A DNA stretch of 64,000 bases from Zoroaster sp. YZ-2022 (GCA_029582265.1 CM055816.1:35614891-35678890); one strand, 5' to 3'. Shown: positions 10,640 through 22,989, numbered from the stretch's first letter. The notes: generated by a model not told the origin, from the letters alone. Made by a program: numbers and translations.

Positions 10640-10816
10640 AGAGCTGCCAACTCTTCCGGATTCTGCGGAAGACTTCGCTGATTTGACTTACTTAAATATA
10701 TGCAGAGGCCTCCCTTTGGTGCCAAAAGGAGAGGCCTCCTTGCATATATTTTAAGTAAGTAAATTACCGTCAAATACGCAAAGTCTTCCGCAGAATCCGG
10801 AAGAGTTGGCAGCTCT
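10640..10816. mobile_element. long inverted-repeat element with AGAGCTGCCAAC ends
   Basis: Arms of about 80 bp (agagctgccaactcttccgg ... and its mirror ccggaagagttggcagctct) flank a short loop around 10720, itself containing ggaggcctc/gaggcctcc. Non-coding foldback MITE; the GCTGCCAAC terminus is shared with 14852-15065. Confidence 0.8.
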
Positions 10817-11534
10817 GTTTATGGTAAACACTTTCAGTTTCACTTTTTCGACACTAAATGTTGAAATGAGAAACTAGACGAGAAGATGGTCTAACGTCCT
10901 GAGAATTTGTTTGTTTATTTTAATTCATTTTCATAATCATCTTTCCTAAAGGAGGAGGGTACTTGTACAGTCTACAACATTCTTATTTGGGAATCATATC
11001 AAATTTTTGAAATATACATGTACATGTACTTCAAAAACCAACCAAAGGGACCATTTCGTACCACGTCCTGTTTCATTCCAGTTGATGCAACATTTTCCAA
11101 ATGTGCCGTTTATTTTGTGATAAATATACTGAGACGCAATAGAAACTTACCACTTTTCGACCTTAAATTATCAGTAATCACATCAATGCACAAATGTAAT
11201 ATGTGCACTTATTTTGGCAAGTCAGTGTACCCCCTACAGACAAATCGGTCACACATGGTCACGTGACCTTTGAGTCGTTCTCCTCATGGCCCAGGTGCGT
11301 ACAGTGGACAAAACGTGGACATTTCCTCAATAAAATGCCAACATTTCTAATCCAAATTGTTGTGTTGTATTATTTTGAACCATTACAATTTTATGCTATT
11401 CCAAAACAAGTGGTAAGTTTCTATTGCGTCTCAGTATACTTTCAGTTTCACTCTTTTCAACTAGATAGACCTTGCAGATGGATTATCTAATGTCATGTAA
11501 TAAAAATTCTTTACTCATAGCCGTAGGTAGACTT

Positions 11535-11886
11535 TTAACCCTAACCACACCAAATCCATCAAAATTCTCCAAACAGGAAATTTTGGAAAAAATTCAGCAC
11601 TGTTGGAAACTGGTACTTTCATCTCTTCAAATGGGACAAAATTACTACCTGGCAAGCAGTACAGGCCATAAGTGCTGAATATGAAAGATCAACGAAAATG
11701 CATGGTGCATTTTGAAGATAAGGGCATGTGTTTCCAAAAGTGCACTGATGGATTTTGGAGGATTCATCAGGAAGGTTCTAGCCAGAATACCTAGGGGGTA
11801 GGGATAAAGAAGGTTCCCAGCCAGAAGACCCATAGGTGGTTTGGGTTCAGGAAGGTTCTGCCAGAATGCCTAGGGGTTGGGGTTAA
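11535..11886 (+). mobile_element. TTAA-flanked MITE family A, copy 2
   Basis: Starts TTAACCCTAACCACACC and ends TAGGGGTTGGGGTTAA. It is longer than copy 1 because the terminal word gaaggttc-tagccagaatacctagggg is present three times in diverged tandem form. Confidence 0.8.
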
Positions 11887-11887
11887 A

Positions 11888-12075
11888 GTCCCTGTGGTTC
11901 TCCCTGAACCGCATTCTCATGACAGTTGAGAAACGAGTTGCCCGATATTGGTTCTCCCCTGAACCGTAATCTCACTAAGTGACAGTTGAGATACGAGTTG
12001 TGCGATAAGGTTCTTTTCAGAATCAGTGCCTCACTTAGCAATAGTTGAGATAAACACATGGTGTTACCGCAAATT
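11888..12075. repeat. diverged 62-bp tandem repeat and foldback-element fragment
   Basis: About three units built on ggttctcccctgaaccg ... gacagttgagatacgagtt. The block ends with cacatggtgttaccgcaa, the terminus of the foldback family. Confidence 0.6.
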
Positions 12076-12847
12076 GAAAATGAACAAAATTAATTTATGT
12101 AGCACCTTATGCAAGAACCTCAAAGCGTTTTACAATTAGAAGCAATAAAAAAGGTAAAGATTACAAAAATTTACAAAATGATATCTTTCAATTCATATTT
12201 CATAGGCCCTTTAAGGGAAAGGTTCATGTACAACATTGTTTTATGGGAATGTTATTTTCGTTTCAACTATCCAAATTTGACAAAATATACCACAAAACTA
12301 ACAGAAAGGGTACGGTTCCTTGTATCATGTCCTGTTTCTTTCCAGTTAATTGAACATTTCAAATGTCCTGTTTATTTGTGGTAAACACCTTTTTTTAATT
12401 ATAAAACTTAGGGCCCCCCCCCAAAAGTCCAGTTTCTGGTCCCTGTGTACATGTAGGCATTTTTAGTTCTTCTTTTTTTGTTGCTATGAAACGATGTCCA
12501 ATTGCAGCCAAAATTGCTGGATTGATTGAAATTCTGCTGTGCTGTGTTTAAATAAATTATTTTTCTACATAGGGGTATGAACATTTTCTCAATTTTTGAG
12601 GCCACTCTTAACCACCATACTTTGTGAATGGGAAATAATCGTATCACGTATATCTGTGGTTGGCAATTTTGAAGCCAGAGGGCTTTGTTTGGCCTTACCT
12701 GTGAAAGTTGACCACAGTGAACAGGTGGACAGAATAATGTACATGGATACAGAGTTTTTCATGTTTCGAACTTAAAAATTACTACAACATTGTTATTTAG
12801 TAATGTACAATGTACGTTCATTTCAACCATCTAATTTTTATATATAT

Positions 12848-13108
12848 ACTACTCAAAACAATTTAGGGAACACCGGAATAATCTCAGTTAAAGCAAGATC
12901 ATTTATTTCCGATAAACACAATGTTTCCAGAATTGATGAGAAACAACTGCACAATGAAACAGATGATAAAGGATGCATTTAGTGATTACACATTTTATGA
13001 CATGACTACTGAAAGAGAGGGGGCGGTTTGCAATGAAAATCCTGGTTCATGGAACATTTCAATAACGGGTGCAGTAAACTGGTGTTCTCTAAATTGTTTT
13101 TGGTAGGA
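12848..13108. mobile_element. mariner-like MITE, copy 1
   Basis: Begins actactcaaaacaatttagg next to a TATA run and ends ctaaattgtttttggtagga before ta, giving inverted ends and TA flanks as expected for Tc1/mariner-type elements. The interior matches 22990-23260. Non-coding. A lone left end occurs at 39457-39480. Confidence 0.7.
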
Positions 13109-13479
13109 TATATATAACTTACCAAACAGGAACTTTTCCTTGTATCATGTCCTGTTTCTTTCCTGTTACTGCAACTTTCAAATGTCCTGTTTATTTGTGG
13201 TAAACACCCATTACTTGATTATAAATCTGACCTGTGAAAGTTTAATTATAATACGAGCTCATGTTTTAGATGAAACGATAATAACTGTTACAGTTTTGTT
13301 TTTATGTTTTTTAAATAAAATTGACAGTTCAACTTTTAAATGAAATTTTGCGTATAAATTAAATATTTTTCTACTTTTGTATTTAAATGTTATGTGCACA
13401 AATCATGAATTTTGTTTGTTTGATAAGTTGTTTGTGTTTATATTCACCCCAGAATTTTTCATCTGACCTTTAATTTTAG

Positions 13480-13523
13480 TTCTGAGCAAAATGGTCGTGT
13501 TAGCGAAGGACTACAAAGCAACG
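13480..13523 (+). CDS. gene 1 exon, 44 nt (cytoplasmic)
   Basis: Acceptor aattttag and donor gtaagt. Entering in phase 2 and leaving in phase 1, it encodes SEQNGRVSEGLQSN, a polar, probably unstructured tail segment. Confidence 0.65.
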
Positions 13524-14396
13524 GTAAGTTTCCTTTAACTTCTAAAAATATTTCTGAATGTGATTGTTTTATGTTTGATTATTTTGTTGTTTGTTTTGTA
13601 TCATTTGTTTTAATTGAATGAATGTGATGATCAATGATTTATCACACAGTTTAGATTTCATGTTTCAGGTTTATTCTTTCTCCGCAGAGTCCAAATTAAA
13701 TATCAAAGTACATTTTAACATAGTAATATAAAATGAAACTAAGTGAATCTGCAGAAGGGGCCAATTAGAAGCAAAGCTTACATGTACATGTATGTAGTTG
13801 GGTCCCTATGCAGGCACGGGCAGAGAATAACAATGAAAAAGATTACCAAGTTCCCTGAACATTCTGCATAACAAAGATGTTACATAAGATACAAATGGAG
13901 ACACAGACAAAGGACAAAACAACACTAACAAAGTACTATGCGATATTCAAATAAGGAATGAAGAAACATTTACTTAAAGGTGTATACTGGACACACTTGT
14001 ACTCTAGGTGGAATCTGATCAATATCTACTTACAATGTACACCCATAGAACAGATTTGTAAGAGCGTTTAAAAAGCTCGAGAACGAGAACGAGACCAACA
14101 AAAAGTGGTCTCAAGACCTACAACAATGGTAATGGAAAGCTACAGACTTGAAAATAAAATTCACTTACAGCTCAGCACAATGTTTTGAGGAATCTTGAGG
14201 AATCAAGAGATGAAGACATTGTGCAGAGTAATCATTGAGTATATGTACATGTACTTGCGGCCGAGTTAGTTATTTTCTTTTATATCTATGTGAACATCCC
14301 AAATGGAACTCAAGTACATTTGTGTACAGCACATGTACAATTTGGCATCAAGTACGACCCATTCTGTGATGGGATGTTACATCATACCCTCCTTAT

Positions 14397-14500
14397 GATA
14401 ATAATAACAACAATAATAATAATAATAATACAGAAGATTTATAATGCGTATATCAACCAAGAAGTGCTCAAGGTGCTTTACAGTAAACAAGAAATCATAC
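14397..14500 (-). mobile_element. SINE tail fragment
   Basis: An ATA/ATT microsatellite followed by gatttataatgcg and aaggtgctttaca corresponds to the 3' tail of the SINE at 7990-8366. Confidence 0.55.
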
Positions 14501-14790
14501 AATAACATAACAATACAATAGCAAATGCAATATAATACTAAACAAAAAGATAAATACATAAATGAATGTTAGTAGTCCTTATAGGCAATACACATAAGAT
14601 GAGTTTTTAAGTTTTTCTTGAAGGAGTAAACAGTTTGATGGAAGGTAATTTCTCATGATAATTTATTTATTTATTTGAAACAAATGATGGGTATTCTTTG
14701 TATCATCACCTTCTGTATCAAATATACCGTATCTATTAACATTTTGAACATTTCAACAAAGGAGAATTACTAATGGTGCATAGTCAGCCT

Positions 14791-15485
14791 GTAAAGTGTA
14801 ATCATTGTAATTTGATCTGAAATCTCTTATCTCTTTGGGAACATACATGCATAGCTGCCAACTATTACGAATTTTTCGTAATTATTACAAATTTTTGTGA
14901 GGAATTACGAAAGTACAAATTGATTTACATACATATACATGTATGTAGTTTGTTTTTGTGTGATTTATTTGCAGTTGGTCACCTTGACCATCATTTTAGT
15001 TTCAGTATGAATTGTTACTCGGTTTCATTACGAATTGGAATTTTGAAATGTTGGCAGCTATGTACATGCATGTGTACATGTATGTCATTTATCTCATTTA
15101 TCTCCCATCTCTTGATAATAAACATTGACCATGTTTATTTAGACTGAAAATAGTTCAATTGCTTTGTTTTGCATTACCTTGTTCTGTGTAAAAATATACA
15201 AATATGCAGTACAGTAGCTACATGTAGGTAGTTCCTTGTTAAGTATTTTGCCGTGTTTGTAAAGTGTAATCATTGTAATTTGATCTGAAATCTCTTATCT
15301 CTTTGAGAACATACATGTATGTCATTTATCTCTCATTTATCTCTCATCTCTTGATAATAAACATTGACCATGTTTATTTAGACTGAAAATAGTTCAATTG
15401 CTTTGTTTTACATTACTTTGTTCTGCGTAAAAATACAAATATGCAGCAGGTAGTTCCTTGTTTTTATGTTTTTATTTTGCAGTGT
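14791..15485. repeat. head-to-tail tandem duplication
   Basis: Copy 1 (14791-15255) and copy 2 (15256-15485) share gtaatcattgtaatttgatctg-type sequence, ttgataataaacattgacc and aatagttcaattgctttg almost unchanged. Copy 1 is longer only because an inverted-repeat element sits inside it. Confidence 0.85.
14852..15065. mobile_element. inverted-repeat element inserted in tandem copy 1
   Basis: Bounded by catagctgccaac and gttggcagctatg. It interrupts gaacatacatg/tatgtcattt, which is continuous in tandem copy 2 near 15309-15325. The interior has alternating attacgaattttt words. The termini relate it to 10640-10816. Confidence 0.75.
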
Positions 15486-15741
15486 TTACATTTGACACTT
15501 GAAAGGAAAAGACAACATTGGTATTTGGTAATGTATTTTCATTTCAAACCCTCGACATGATGAAATATACATGTACCATAAAACTGTTATAAAAGTCTCC
15601 CCATAATACAATGATGAAAGAATAAGATAATATAATTTACATGTAGTTGCTTACATGTACATGTTTGAGGAAAACTTATTTTTTATTGAAAACAAAATTG
15701 CCAGAAGGCAACATTTTAAATTTATGATTCCTGTTTTATCT

Positions 15742-15999
15742 TTAACCCTCCTACTACTACAAGGCTCAAAATCAGTAAAAATTGTGATATACTTGCCAAG
15801 GTATATCTAGTGCACTTTTTTTTTTCACTGGTAAAAGCATTGTCTGGTATTGTTCAGGGTAGTTGAAATGACAGTCAAAACCAGTCAGAAATGGCCCTGT
15901 GTGCACCTTTGGGTGAACAGTCAAAACGCTGAGGCAGTTGACTGATTTTGACCTGTACAGCAACTTCCCACTAAAGTGCAGCAATAGTAGGAGGGTTAA
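15742..15999 (+). mobile_element. TTAA-flanked MITE family B, internally deleted
   Basis: Ends TTAACCCTCCTACTACTACA and AGTAGGAGGGTTAA, 258 bp. About 60 bp of the full-length interior is missing near a poly-T at 15818. Confidence 0.8.
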
Positions 16000-16262
16000 T
16001 GGAAACACTTAAGACAAAATGCTCTCTTAGGATGATAGTAGATGCATACATAATGTACATGTATGTGTACCAACATTAATACAAAGTATATAAGCTGTTA
16101 AATACTAAATATTGTTAACTAAATACTGTTTCCTTTCTGTTTCCCTTACTTTTTAATTATTGGCTTTTTAATTGTTGGTATGATCATACTATTCTCCTGT
16201 GCCTTGGTGTCTGTTTCCAAACATTCGCACATACATCTATGCCAATTTTTTTTGTTTCACAG

Positions 16263-16363
16263 CAATCTACACTCGGGTCGACAAAGGGCAAACTAATCAG
16301 ACGACACCTCTGATCATGAAACCCCTTGCCAAGGCTGGCCCCAAAGGTGTGGTCACTGTCTAG
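16263..16363 (+). CDS. gene 1 terminal exon with stop codon
   Basis: The acceptor tttcacag follows a T-rich tract. Entering in phase 1 it encodes A-I-Y-T-R-V-D, then a Gln/Thr-rich stretch, then PLAKAGPKGVVTV and TAG at 16361-16363. The IYTRV tyrosine could be phosphorylated and the C-terminal VTV could bind a PDZ domain (both inference). The last codons (aaaggtgtggtcactg) are the first unit of the tandem repeats that follow. Confidence 0.75.
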
Positions 16364-16660
16364 CCATTATTACACATACGGTAGTTTTCCTGTTATGATC
16401 ACCAGCTATTATTATAACCCAAGAAATCACACAGTTCAAAGGTGTGGTCACTGACACATACAATATAGCTGTCCTGTTATGATCACCAGCTGTTATTAAC
16501 CCAAGAAATCACACAGTTCAAAGGTGTCATATCACTGCCTACCCCATTACTATGCACACATGTACATGTACATGTCCTTTTATGATTATCAGCTTAATAT
16601 TAACCCTAGAAATCATGCAGTTCAAAGGTATGATCACTAACTACCCCATTACTATGCATC
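16344..16660 (+). repeat. 80-105-bp tandem repeats starting inside the terminal exon
   Basis: Four diverged units start at about 16344, 16437, 16518 and 16622 with caaaggtgtggtcactg-type sequence and contain atgatcaccagct and aagaaatcacacagttcaaa. The first unit includes the final codons and stop of gene 1; the rest would form its 3' UTR. Confidence 0.75.
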
Positions 16661-16663
16661 AGT

Positions 16664-18245
16664 GTTGGAGTCGAGACTTCAAAGTCCAAGACCGAGACCA
16701 GTCCGAGACCTCGACCTCAGTCGAGACCTCCAATACTGCTATGCATACATGTAGAGCTCTGTCCTGGTATCATAAACGGATTATATTAACCTAGCCCACG
16801 CAGCAACCCAGAACACAACGCACAAAAAAAAAAAAAATTAATAAATAAAAAATAAATAAAAAATCCACGCGATTAGCAGATGCCCCGAGGTCCTTTACCA
16901 GTCTGTTCTGTTGTTTTTATGTTTTTCTTTATATTCCTCTACCGATTAATGCATTAGGCAACTAGTTTGTTATAGTATCACTCATTTAAATAGAAACAAG
17001 CCCAACATTTTGCTTACACTGATTGGTTTAAATAAATTTGCATACATTTGCTGGAGGTTTATGAATAAATCAGCAGTAGCCTCGGAACGTGTGGGATCTT
17101 ATTTTAGGTTGTTGTGTTGTTCATGATTGCAATGTGTACTTTGACTAAAGGCTAATATTAACCCTGTAGATCACACAGTTCACGGATTCTCTTAAATGTT
17201 GTATTGTATGTATTTGCTTGTCATTATTACTACATGTACATGTAATTAACATTATACAACTTATTTACAGGTGCAGTTGTTTTGCTCGGATTTTCTTGAG
17301 CTTGCTTAATTCAATACATCTGTTTTCCTCATCCCACATTTCTGTTTTCTCCCAGTTGATAACACTCACAGGTTTTAACAGGTTTTTATCAGCAAACTGT
17401 CAAATAATGATTTTCATTGTAACCCAAAAAACACCATAGAATTGGGAAAACATACATGTAGTATTGGGAGCATTCATGAAACAAAAATATAAACAAGTGT
17501 GTAAAAATTATTGAAATTTTGTGAAATTGAGAAATAATGGTAGTTTAAAATCATTGTTTGAAACATTATAAAATGCGGCTACGTGTAGCTTGGGAGGTTG
17601 TTGTATGAGTTTTGTTTTAGTTCAAAAAGTGTGTGGGGGAGGGACAGACGGGGGATGGACAGACGGGGGAGGGACGGACAGACGGGGGAGGGACGGACAG
17701 ACGGGGGTGCCTCCCTAATGGAATTACACCCATATGCCCATTGTCACTGTTAATTTGAATTTAAGGTTACATGTGTATGTAAATGTACAGTATAGACATG
17801 GAATTACGCCCGTAATTTTATTGTCCTTGTTAATTTGAATTTATGCTGACATGGACAGTAGACCATTTAATACATACACAGTGGTCATCTTGTACACATG
17901 TCTATGAGAATCACAATGAGGCGGGTGTTCAGAATAGTGTAGTGGGATCTACTTCACAATAATCTAGGCGCAGGAAATGGGTGAGAGTACGGGTATGAGT
18001 ACTTCAGTTCTTGAGTTGTATTCAAGTATACAGAAAAAAAATGTATACATGTAATAAAATGTACATAGTGTATGATTACGAGTACTATAAGCGGAGCCTC
18101 GATCTTCATAATAAGCTGGAAAATTGTTTTAAAGGAAAGATACCATTACCAACTTCACATAATAATTCTGTAATTTTAAAATCAGGTAACTTTCCATTAT
18201 GAACATACGATATACATGTAATATATCCTTCAAAACCCAAATGCA
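16664..18245. other. repeat-rich non-coding stretch
   Basis: Contains a GAGACC-rich repeat (16668-16740), an A-rich tract (16826-16862) and a GGACAGACGGGGG minisatellite (17630-17705). No exon is supported. Confidence 0.5.
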
Positions 18246-18251
18246 ATGATT

Positions 18252-18361
18252 CCAGCGCCATAGCCACGGCGGAGCCTGTGAGGGGGAAAGTGCCCCCCAC
18301 AAATTTCCAGGCCCCCGCGCCCCCCTGTGCCCCCACTGAAAAAGTCCTGGCTACGCCACTG
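18252..18361 (-). mobile_element. hAT-like MITE fragment
   Basis: On the minus strand it starts cagtggcgtagccaggac and ends gtggctatggcgctgg, with a C/G-rich middle. CAGTGGCGTAGCC is a common hAT-type terminus. Confidence 0.5.
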
Positions 18362-18847
18362 AATGATTCTTTTTCTTTTCTTTTTTTTCGTGTGCAATAT
18401 TTCAATAAATTTTCAGCAGATGAACCAGTACTATTGAGAGTGAAATACACGAGGTCATCAGGTTATACACGTATTTCCCTCCCAACAGCAGCAAGGTGTT
18501 TATAATCTGTCTCCATTGTTGATTTAGAAACAAATAATGCATGTATATAAAAAATAAAAATAATAAATACATGTAGTTCAAACTGCAGTTTTGTCAAATG
18601 TTTCACCGTTCGCACTTGTTTGGGGGAAAAATTATATATGCGCAGATTAGAAACCTAGACAAATTTGAGCTCCATTGGGTTTGTAATTTTAATATTTTTA
18701 TAAAGAACAAGGCATCACAATGCTTTCATTTTAAGGAGTCTAACGGTTGATGCACATACATGTACTCTTGTATCCTTGAGACATTTTACCGTAATTGCTT
18801 CTCTGCACATAGGAGGTATAAATGGGTACCTGTGAGGCTATAGATGG

Positions 18848-19115
18848 TTAACCTAACTTTCCCAAATCCTCCAAAATCCTTCACTTTTGCAAAGAGGATT
18901 GAGGGTTATTAGGCCACTTGTTTTCCATGGTACACATTACGTAATATCCATGTTTGTTGTAGTGAATGCAAGGTCAGTGCTTGGGTCAGTGGACACTTTA
19001 TTGCCCCATGCATGCAGGGAGGGTCCCTGGCCATGTACATGTATCACAGATTAGAAACACATGTGTGCATACATGTCATGTGCTTGCTTTACTACTGATT
19101 TTGGAGGATTCAGGT
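18848..19115. mobile_element. decayed MITE family A copy
   Basis: ttaacctaactttcccaaatcctcc at the left and gattttggaggattcagg at the right match family A termini. The right TTAA is lost. Confidence 0.5.
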
Positions 19116-19249
19116 TTTGTGTAATAAGGTGGCCGATGGAGTAGGCTGATGTGTTAGATGAGCACTGGCCTGTAGCGCAAAAAGAGATTGCAAATATGAT
19201 AATTTTTGCGTCCATAAAGCAGTACTTGCACCCATGCTGTGCCTAGTGT

Positions 19250-19551
19250 TTAACCCTCCTGCAATCAGTGCAATTTGTGAAATGACCCATTCAGGCCACT
19301 CCAATATTTAGCTGTTACCAGTGGCCCTTTACCTCTATGCACTGTTACACCACTGAGATTGCAGGGTAAGGTGGTCTCCATTGATGCATTGCAGACAATA
19401 CTATGTTCAAACACAGGGGCCTTGGGTGACACAGTTGATTTTGTAAGATTACTTGCAAAGGACAGCAGGCTTGTATGTACTAAAGGTTGGTGAAAAACAT
19501 TAAAAAAATTAGTGGATCGGAGCTAGTGGCCTCCATGTGTAGGAGGGTTAA
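19250..19551 (+). mobile_element. TTAA-flanked MITE family D
   Basis: Starts TTAACCCTCCTGC and ends AGGAGGGTTAA. Its termini resemble family B but the interior differs and matches 3485-3620. Confidence 0.7.
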
Positions 19552-19598
19552 ATTAATGAAGACATTTACTTTGTCTTTACGTAATGTTATTTTTGCAG

Positions 19599-19675
19599 AT
19601 ACTTTTATCAAGAACAGAAAATCGAACATCCCAAATTCTCTTTCTCTGAAGAATCTTCCTCCGTTAAAAAGACAG
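19599..19675 (+). CDS. weak candidate exon, 77 nt
   Basis: The acceptor ttttgcag is good; the donor gtctgc is poor. Two frames are open (DTFIKNRKSNIP... and YFYQEQKIEHPK...). It lies 3.2 kb after the gene 1 stop, so it could be an alternative last exon or a chance match. Confidence 0.25.
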
Positions 19676-19723
19676 GTCTGCCTTATTCATTTTTGTCCAT
19701 CGCCAAAAACATGCGGGGAAATT

Positions 19724-19754
<31 letters not shown>

Positions 19755-20359
19755 TTTTTCTGGTGAGCGATTATATCTTTATCCAAGTTCAACACTGAAG
19801 TCTATTACCTACGTGAAGCTTCAGCCTGCTGTAATCCACACCATGGCATTGGTAGTCTTAAGTCCTGGGCCAATTTCATGAACATTCTGCTTTCCCTTAG
19901 CCAAGGGTGCATCCAAGAATTGTGGAAGGAGGGGGTCAAGGTGTAGGCACAGCCCTCCCAGTGTGTGGGTAATAGGGGCCATTATGTTCAACTTGAAATG
20001 TTTTAGAAATTGTTTGTTGTCATGTTGATTATGGGGTCATGTTAATTTGTTCATGGGAATAACAAGAAAACTATCGATTATGCTTCTTGTCAAAGAAACA
20101 GATTCTTAAAAATTACCTAGAAAGTGAAATGATACAAAAGTTTACACAAGAGGGAAATGAATCTTACCCACCCCAACCCTTCCTCCATTTCTCAAACCTT
20201 ACCAAACTGTAAACCGCAAAATTCATCCATTTTTTTAGGCCACATTGTTGCCTTTTGTCATGTATATAATACATTGTCACTACTTGTACATGTATATAAA
20301 TATTTCTGGTATAATAAAATATTTTGTGGTATTTTGTGCACAACTAAGTAGGTTAGTAT

Positions 20360-20645
20360 TAGGTAAAACTTGTAGCTTTGCATGGTGAAGAGGATAAGTA
20401 AGACTAATTGCGGTGACACCATGTGAAATTTCTTTGGTAAATTGGTGGTTCTTGAAAGAACTGGAGGTTGCTAACTCCACGTTTTGATCAGTATGCCCTG
20501 GATCGTCCTCAGGAGGATGATCAGGAGGACGATCGTGAATCAGGAGCGTCACTCGATCGAAACGTCGGTGTTGCAAATTTCCTCCGGTTCTTTTCAGAAC
20601 CACAATGAAAATTTCACATGTAGTGTCGCAATTAGTATTACCCTA
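20360..20645. mobile_element. foldback element, copy 2
   Basis: Left arm aagactaattgcggtgacac and right arm tgtcgcaattagtattac enclose mirrored cgatc/gatcg and gaaacgtcgg words. The arms are more diverged than at 3199-3470. Confidence 0.65.
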
Positions 20646-20649
20646 GGTT

Positions 20650-22190
20650 ACAATGTAGGTATTACAATGCTACAATGTAGCACAATATATTATTTAATCT
20701 CATGCACATGCACATAATACTGAACCGATGCATATGTGTGTCGCGTATGTATAAAAAAAAAAGCCATACACATTGTATCTTAATTTGACATACACCACAA
20801 ATTCAACCATTCAGTAATACATTGCTGCACCATTTGTAATTTTATATATCATCAGTGTTGCTGTTTGTCTACATGTATATATGTGACATGTCACCACAAA
20901 TAGACCCGGAAATTTAACAATTGAGTTATTGGTATTTCTGGATTAAGTAGAACAAGAACTTTCAGTGATATATAACACTTGTAGGTTACAGCGAACCACA
21001 GACCACCAGAGGATTTGCGAGTTTTGTTCCGTCTTTGTTTCCGTCTTTGTTTCAAATTGTTTGTCAGAATCACGATCAAAGCTACCAACGAAATTGGCCT
21101 CGGGTGGAGGTTTTTTAAATTGTTCTGATTGAACTGAAAATTTGGAATTCGATATAAAGGATATTTGCCAGCTACAAAACACATATATATACCCAAAAAA
21201 AGCTAGACCCTCCCTCGATTTTTTTTTTTTTTTTTAAACTTTTCCCGCTGTACTGTGAAGTATGGTATATGCGAGGTTTATGCTCATTTCGGTAAATATA
21301 ATACGTATTATGGCTTTATGTAATTTTACAGCTTCATTACATTGGTATTACATGTAGTAAGTATTATTTCTTCTTAAATCACACACATGTACACTCCAAT
21401 TATTTAACCTCAAATACACAAGTACACTCCTTCCCCGCTTTCCCCACGCAATATTTTTAAAATAACTTTTACAAGTAACGGGTGAAATGATCTTGTTTTT
21501 AATCCGGTTTCATCGATTGTATTATTACATAATAATTTCCCTTTTAGCAAGAACAGTAAAAAGAATTAGCCAGACTTAAAACACAGGCACTTTCAAGAGA
21601 GTCTTAAGTAGTGTAAATAAAATAAAAATAAATTATTAGTCTCCAACCGAACTTTAGGGGATGTTGCGGTCATTTTATGGCCAGTGAGTGTACATTATTA
21701 CATACCCATGTAACTTTTAATACCGAACCCACATAACAAGAAAAATCATAATTTGTTGAATGTTGTCTTCTTTCCCACAGCAGCACTGCAAATGTCATTT
21801 TATTTTACAGCCTGTAAAACGCTGGCAATTTGTAATAATTATAATTTACAAACTGTTGATATGATTGGCAGTTACACATGCAGGATATCCCTTTTGAGTG
21901 TCCAGACCTCGGGCATTCTCCTTAATCGTCCAATAGCGGATATAAGGAACATAATGGGGCAAGACATGTACATACACATGGCAAGCCACATGTGGCTGCT
22001 ACGTACGCCCCGCCTACCACAATTTTGTTGGGCCACCAAACGCCTGTATCACAAACACCGGTTTCCGCTTCCCCCTCCCAAAAAAAAAAATTAGAATGGT
22101 CAAATGAATAATGAAATAAATGTACACATTTGCACAATTTGTACAATTATTTGTTTTATTATTTTATTATTTTTTTTAGTAAACGGGACT
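20650..22190. other. non-coding stretch, nothing recognised
   Basis: AT-rich, with T- and A-runs. The 101- and 79-codon minus frames at 20891-21196 overlap one another in different frames and show no family signature. Confidence 0.4.
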
Positions 22191-22191
22191 T

Positions 22192-22374
22192 TTTCACAGG
22201 GCATGGAATCACTGTCTGAATGTTGCTTTAAGATGAACACAGTGACGGAAAAATTTACTGGTTCATTTATGCAGCAAAGTTGGTAATATGATTGTATCAT
22301 GTAGGGGTATTATTTTCGGGTCCCTGAGTTCTTCATCTAAAACTAACAATTGATCTCCATGCCCTGTTGATCGT
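22192..22374. mobile_element. inverted-repeat element, gggcatgga family, copy 1
   Basis: cagggcatggaatcactgtc at the left mirrors gatctccatgccctgttgat at the right. Other copies: about 23970-24132, 28745-28925 and a partial one at 28975-29080. Confidence 0.7.
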
Positions 22375-22989
22375 GAGTGATATTGTCCGCTTTAATTGTT
22401 TTGTTTTATTGATGTTTATTTTCATTTCTTGTTTGTTTTCATTTTGTTTGTTTGTTTGTTTTTGGGAGGCTGGGGAAATAAATTACAAATGGGTAATCCC
22501 TACCCCTCTTGGGTGTCAAACTGATAACTGGATTCAACAGACCAGCACTTCAAAGTTCCCAGCTCCACTCCTTCACCCCTCCCCTTACCTCCTGCCCTCC
22601 TCCCTCCTCCCTCCTCCACCCCTCCCCCATGAACTTCAGAGCAAAGTTTCTCATCATCATCGGCGTCATCTTTAAAAATGTAGCATAGAATAAAACTGGC
22701 CTTTTACAAACAATATTTGAACATCCATACGTATGTTTATATTAGTATTTACATGTTGTTGCCTGTCTAATAGCCTTCCGACATCCTTAATAGAATTAAT
22801 CTTTTGGCTTTATTGCGGTTTGAGGAACCATTGAGATCTTCCTTCAGAGGATCTTAACAGTAGAGCGGCTAAAAAATGTCTCTACCTCCTTGTTATTTTT
22901 GTGTTAACACTAACATAACAGTATTTTTTTAAAACCTGTTTATCATCCAAGTTTACTTGTTTGTTTCTCAACACTGATACATTAATATA

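Larger units (their letters stand above)
3839..16363 (+). other. gene 1: 3' part of a single-pass membrane protein gene (gene model)
   Basis: Six exons with consensus borders join without a frame conflict. Intron phases are 1,1,1,1,2,1 and the joined coding length (602 nt plus one base from the preceding exon) is 201 codons including the stop. Order in the product: short linker, 90-residue ectodomain module with six cysteines and a furin-type site, 23-residue transmembrane helix, short basic stop-transfer segment (LRKTSPKHLKTK), then a Ser/Asn/Gln-rich cytoplasmic tail of about 70 residues containing IYTRV and ending GVVTV. The 5' exons lie outside the window or were not recognised. The phase 1-1 ectodomain exons are typical of shuffled extracellular modules. 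I do not recognise the family. The ending V-T-V would suit a class II PDZ ligand (inference). Confidence 0.75.
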
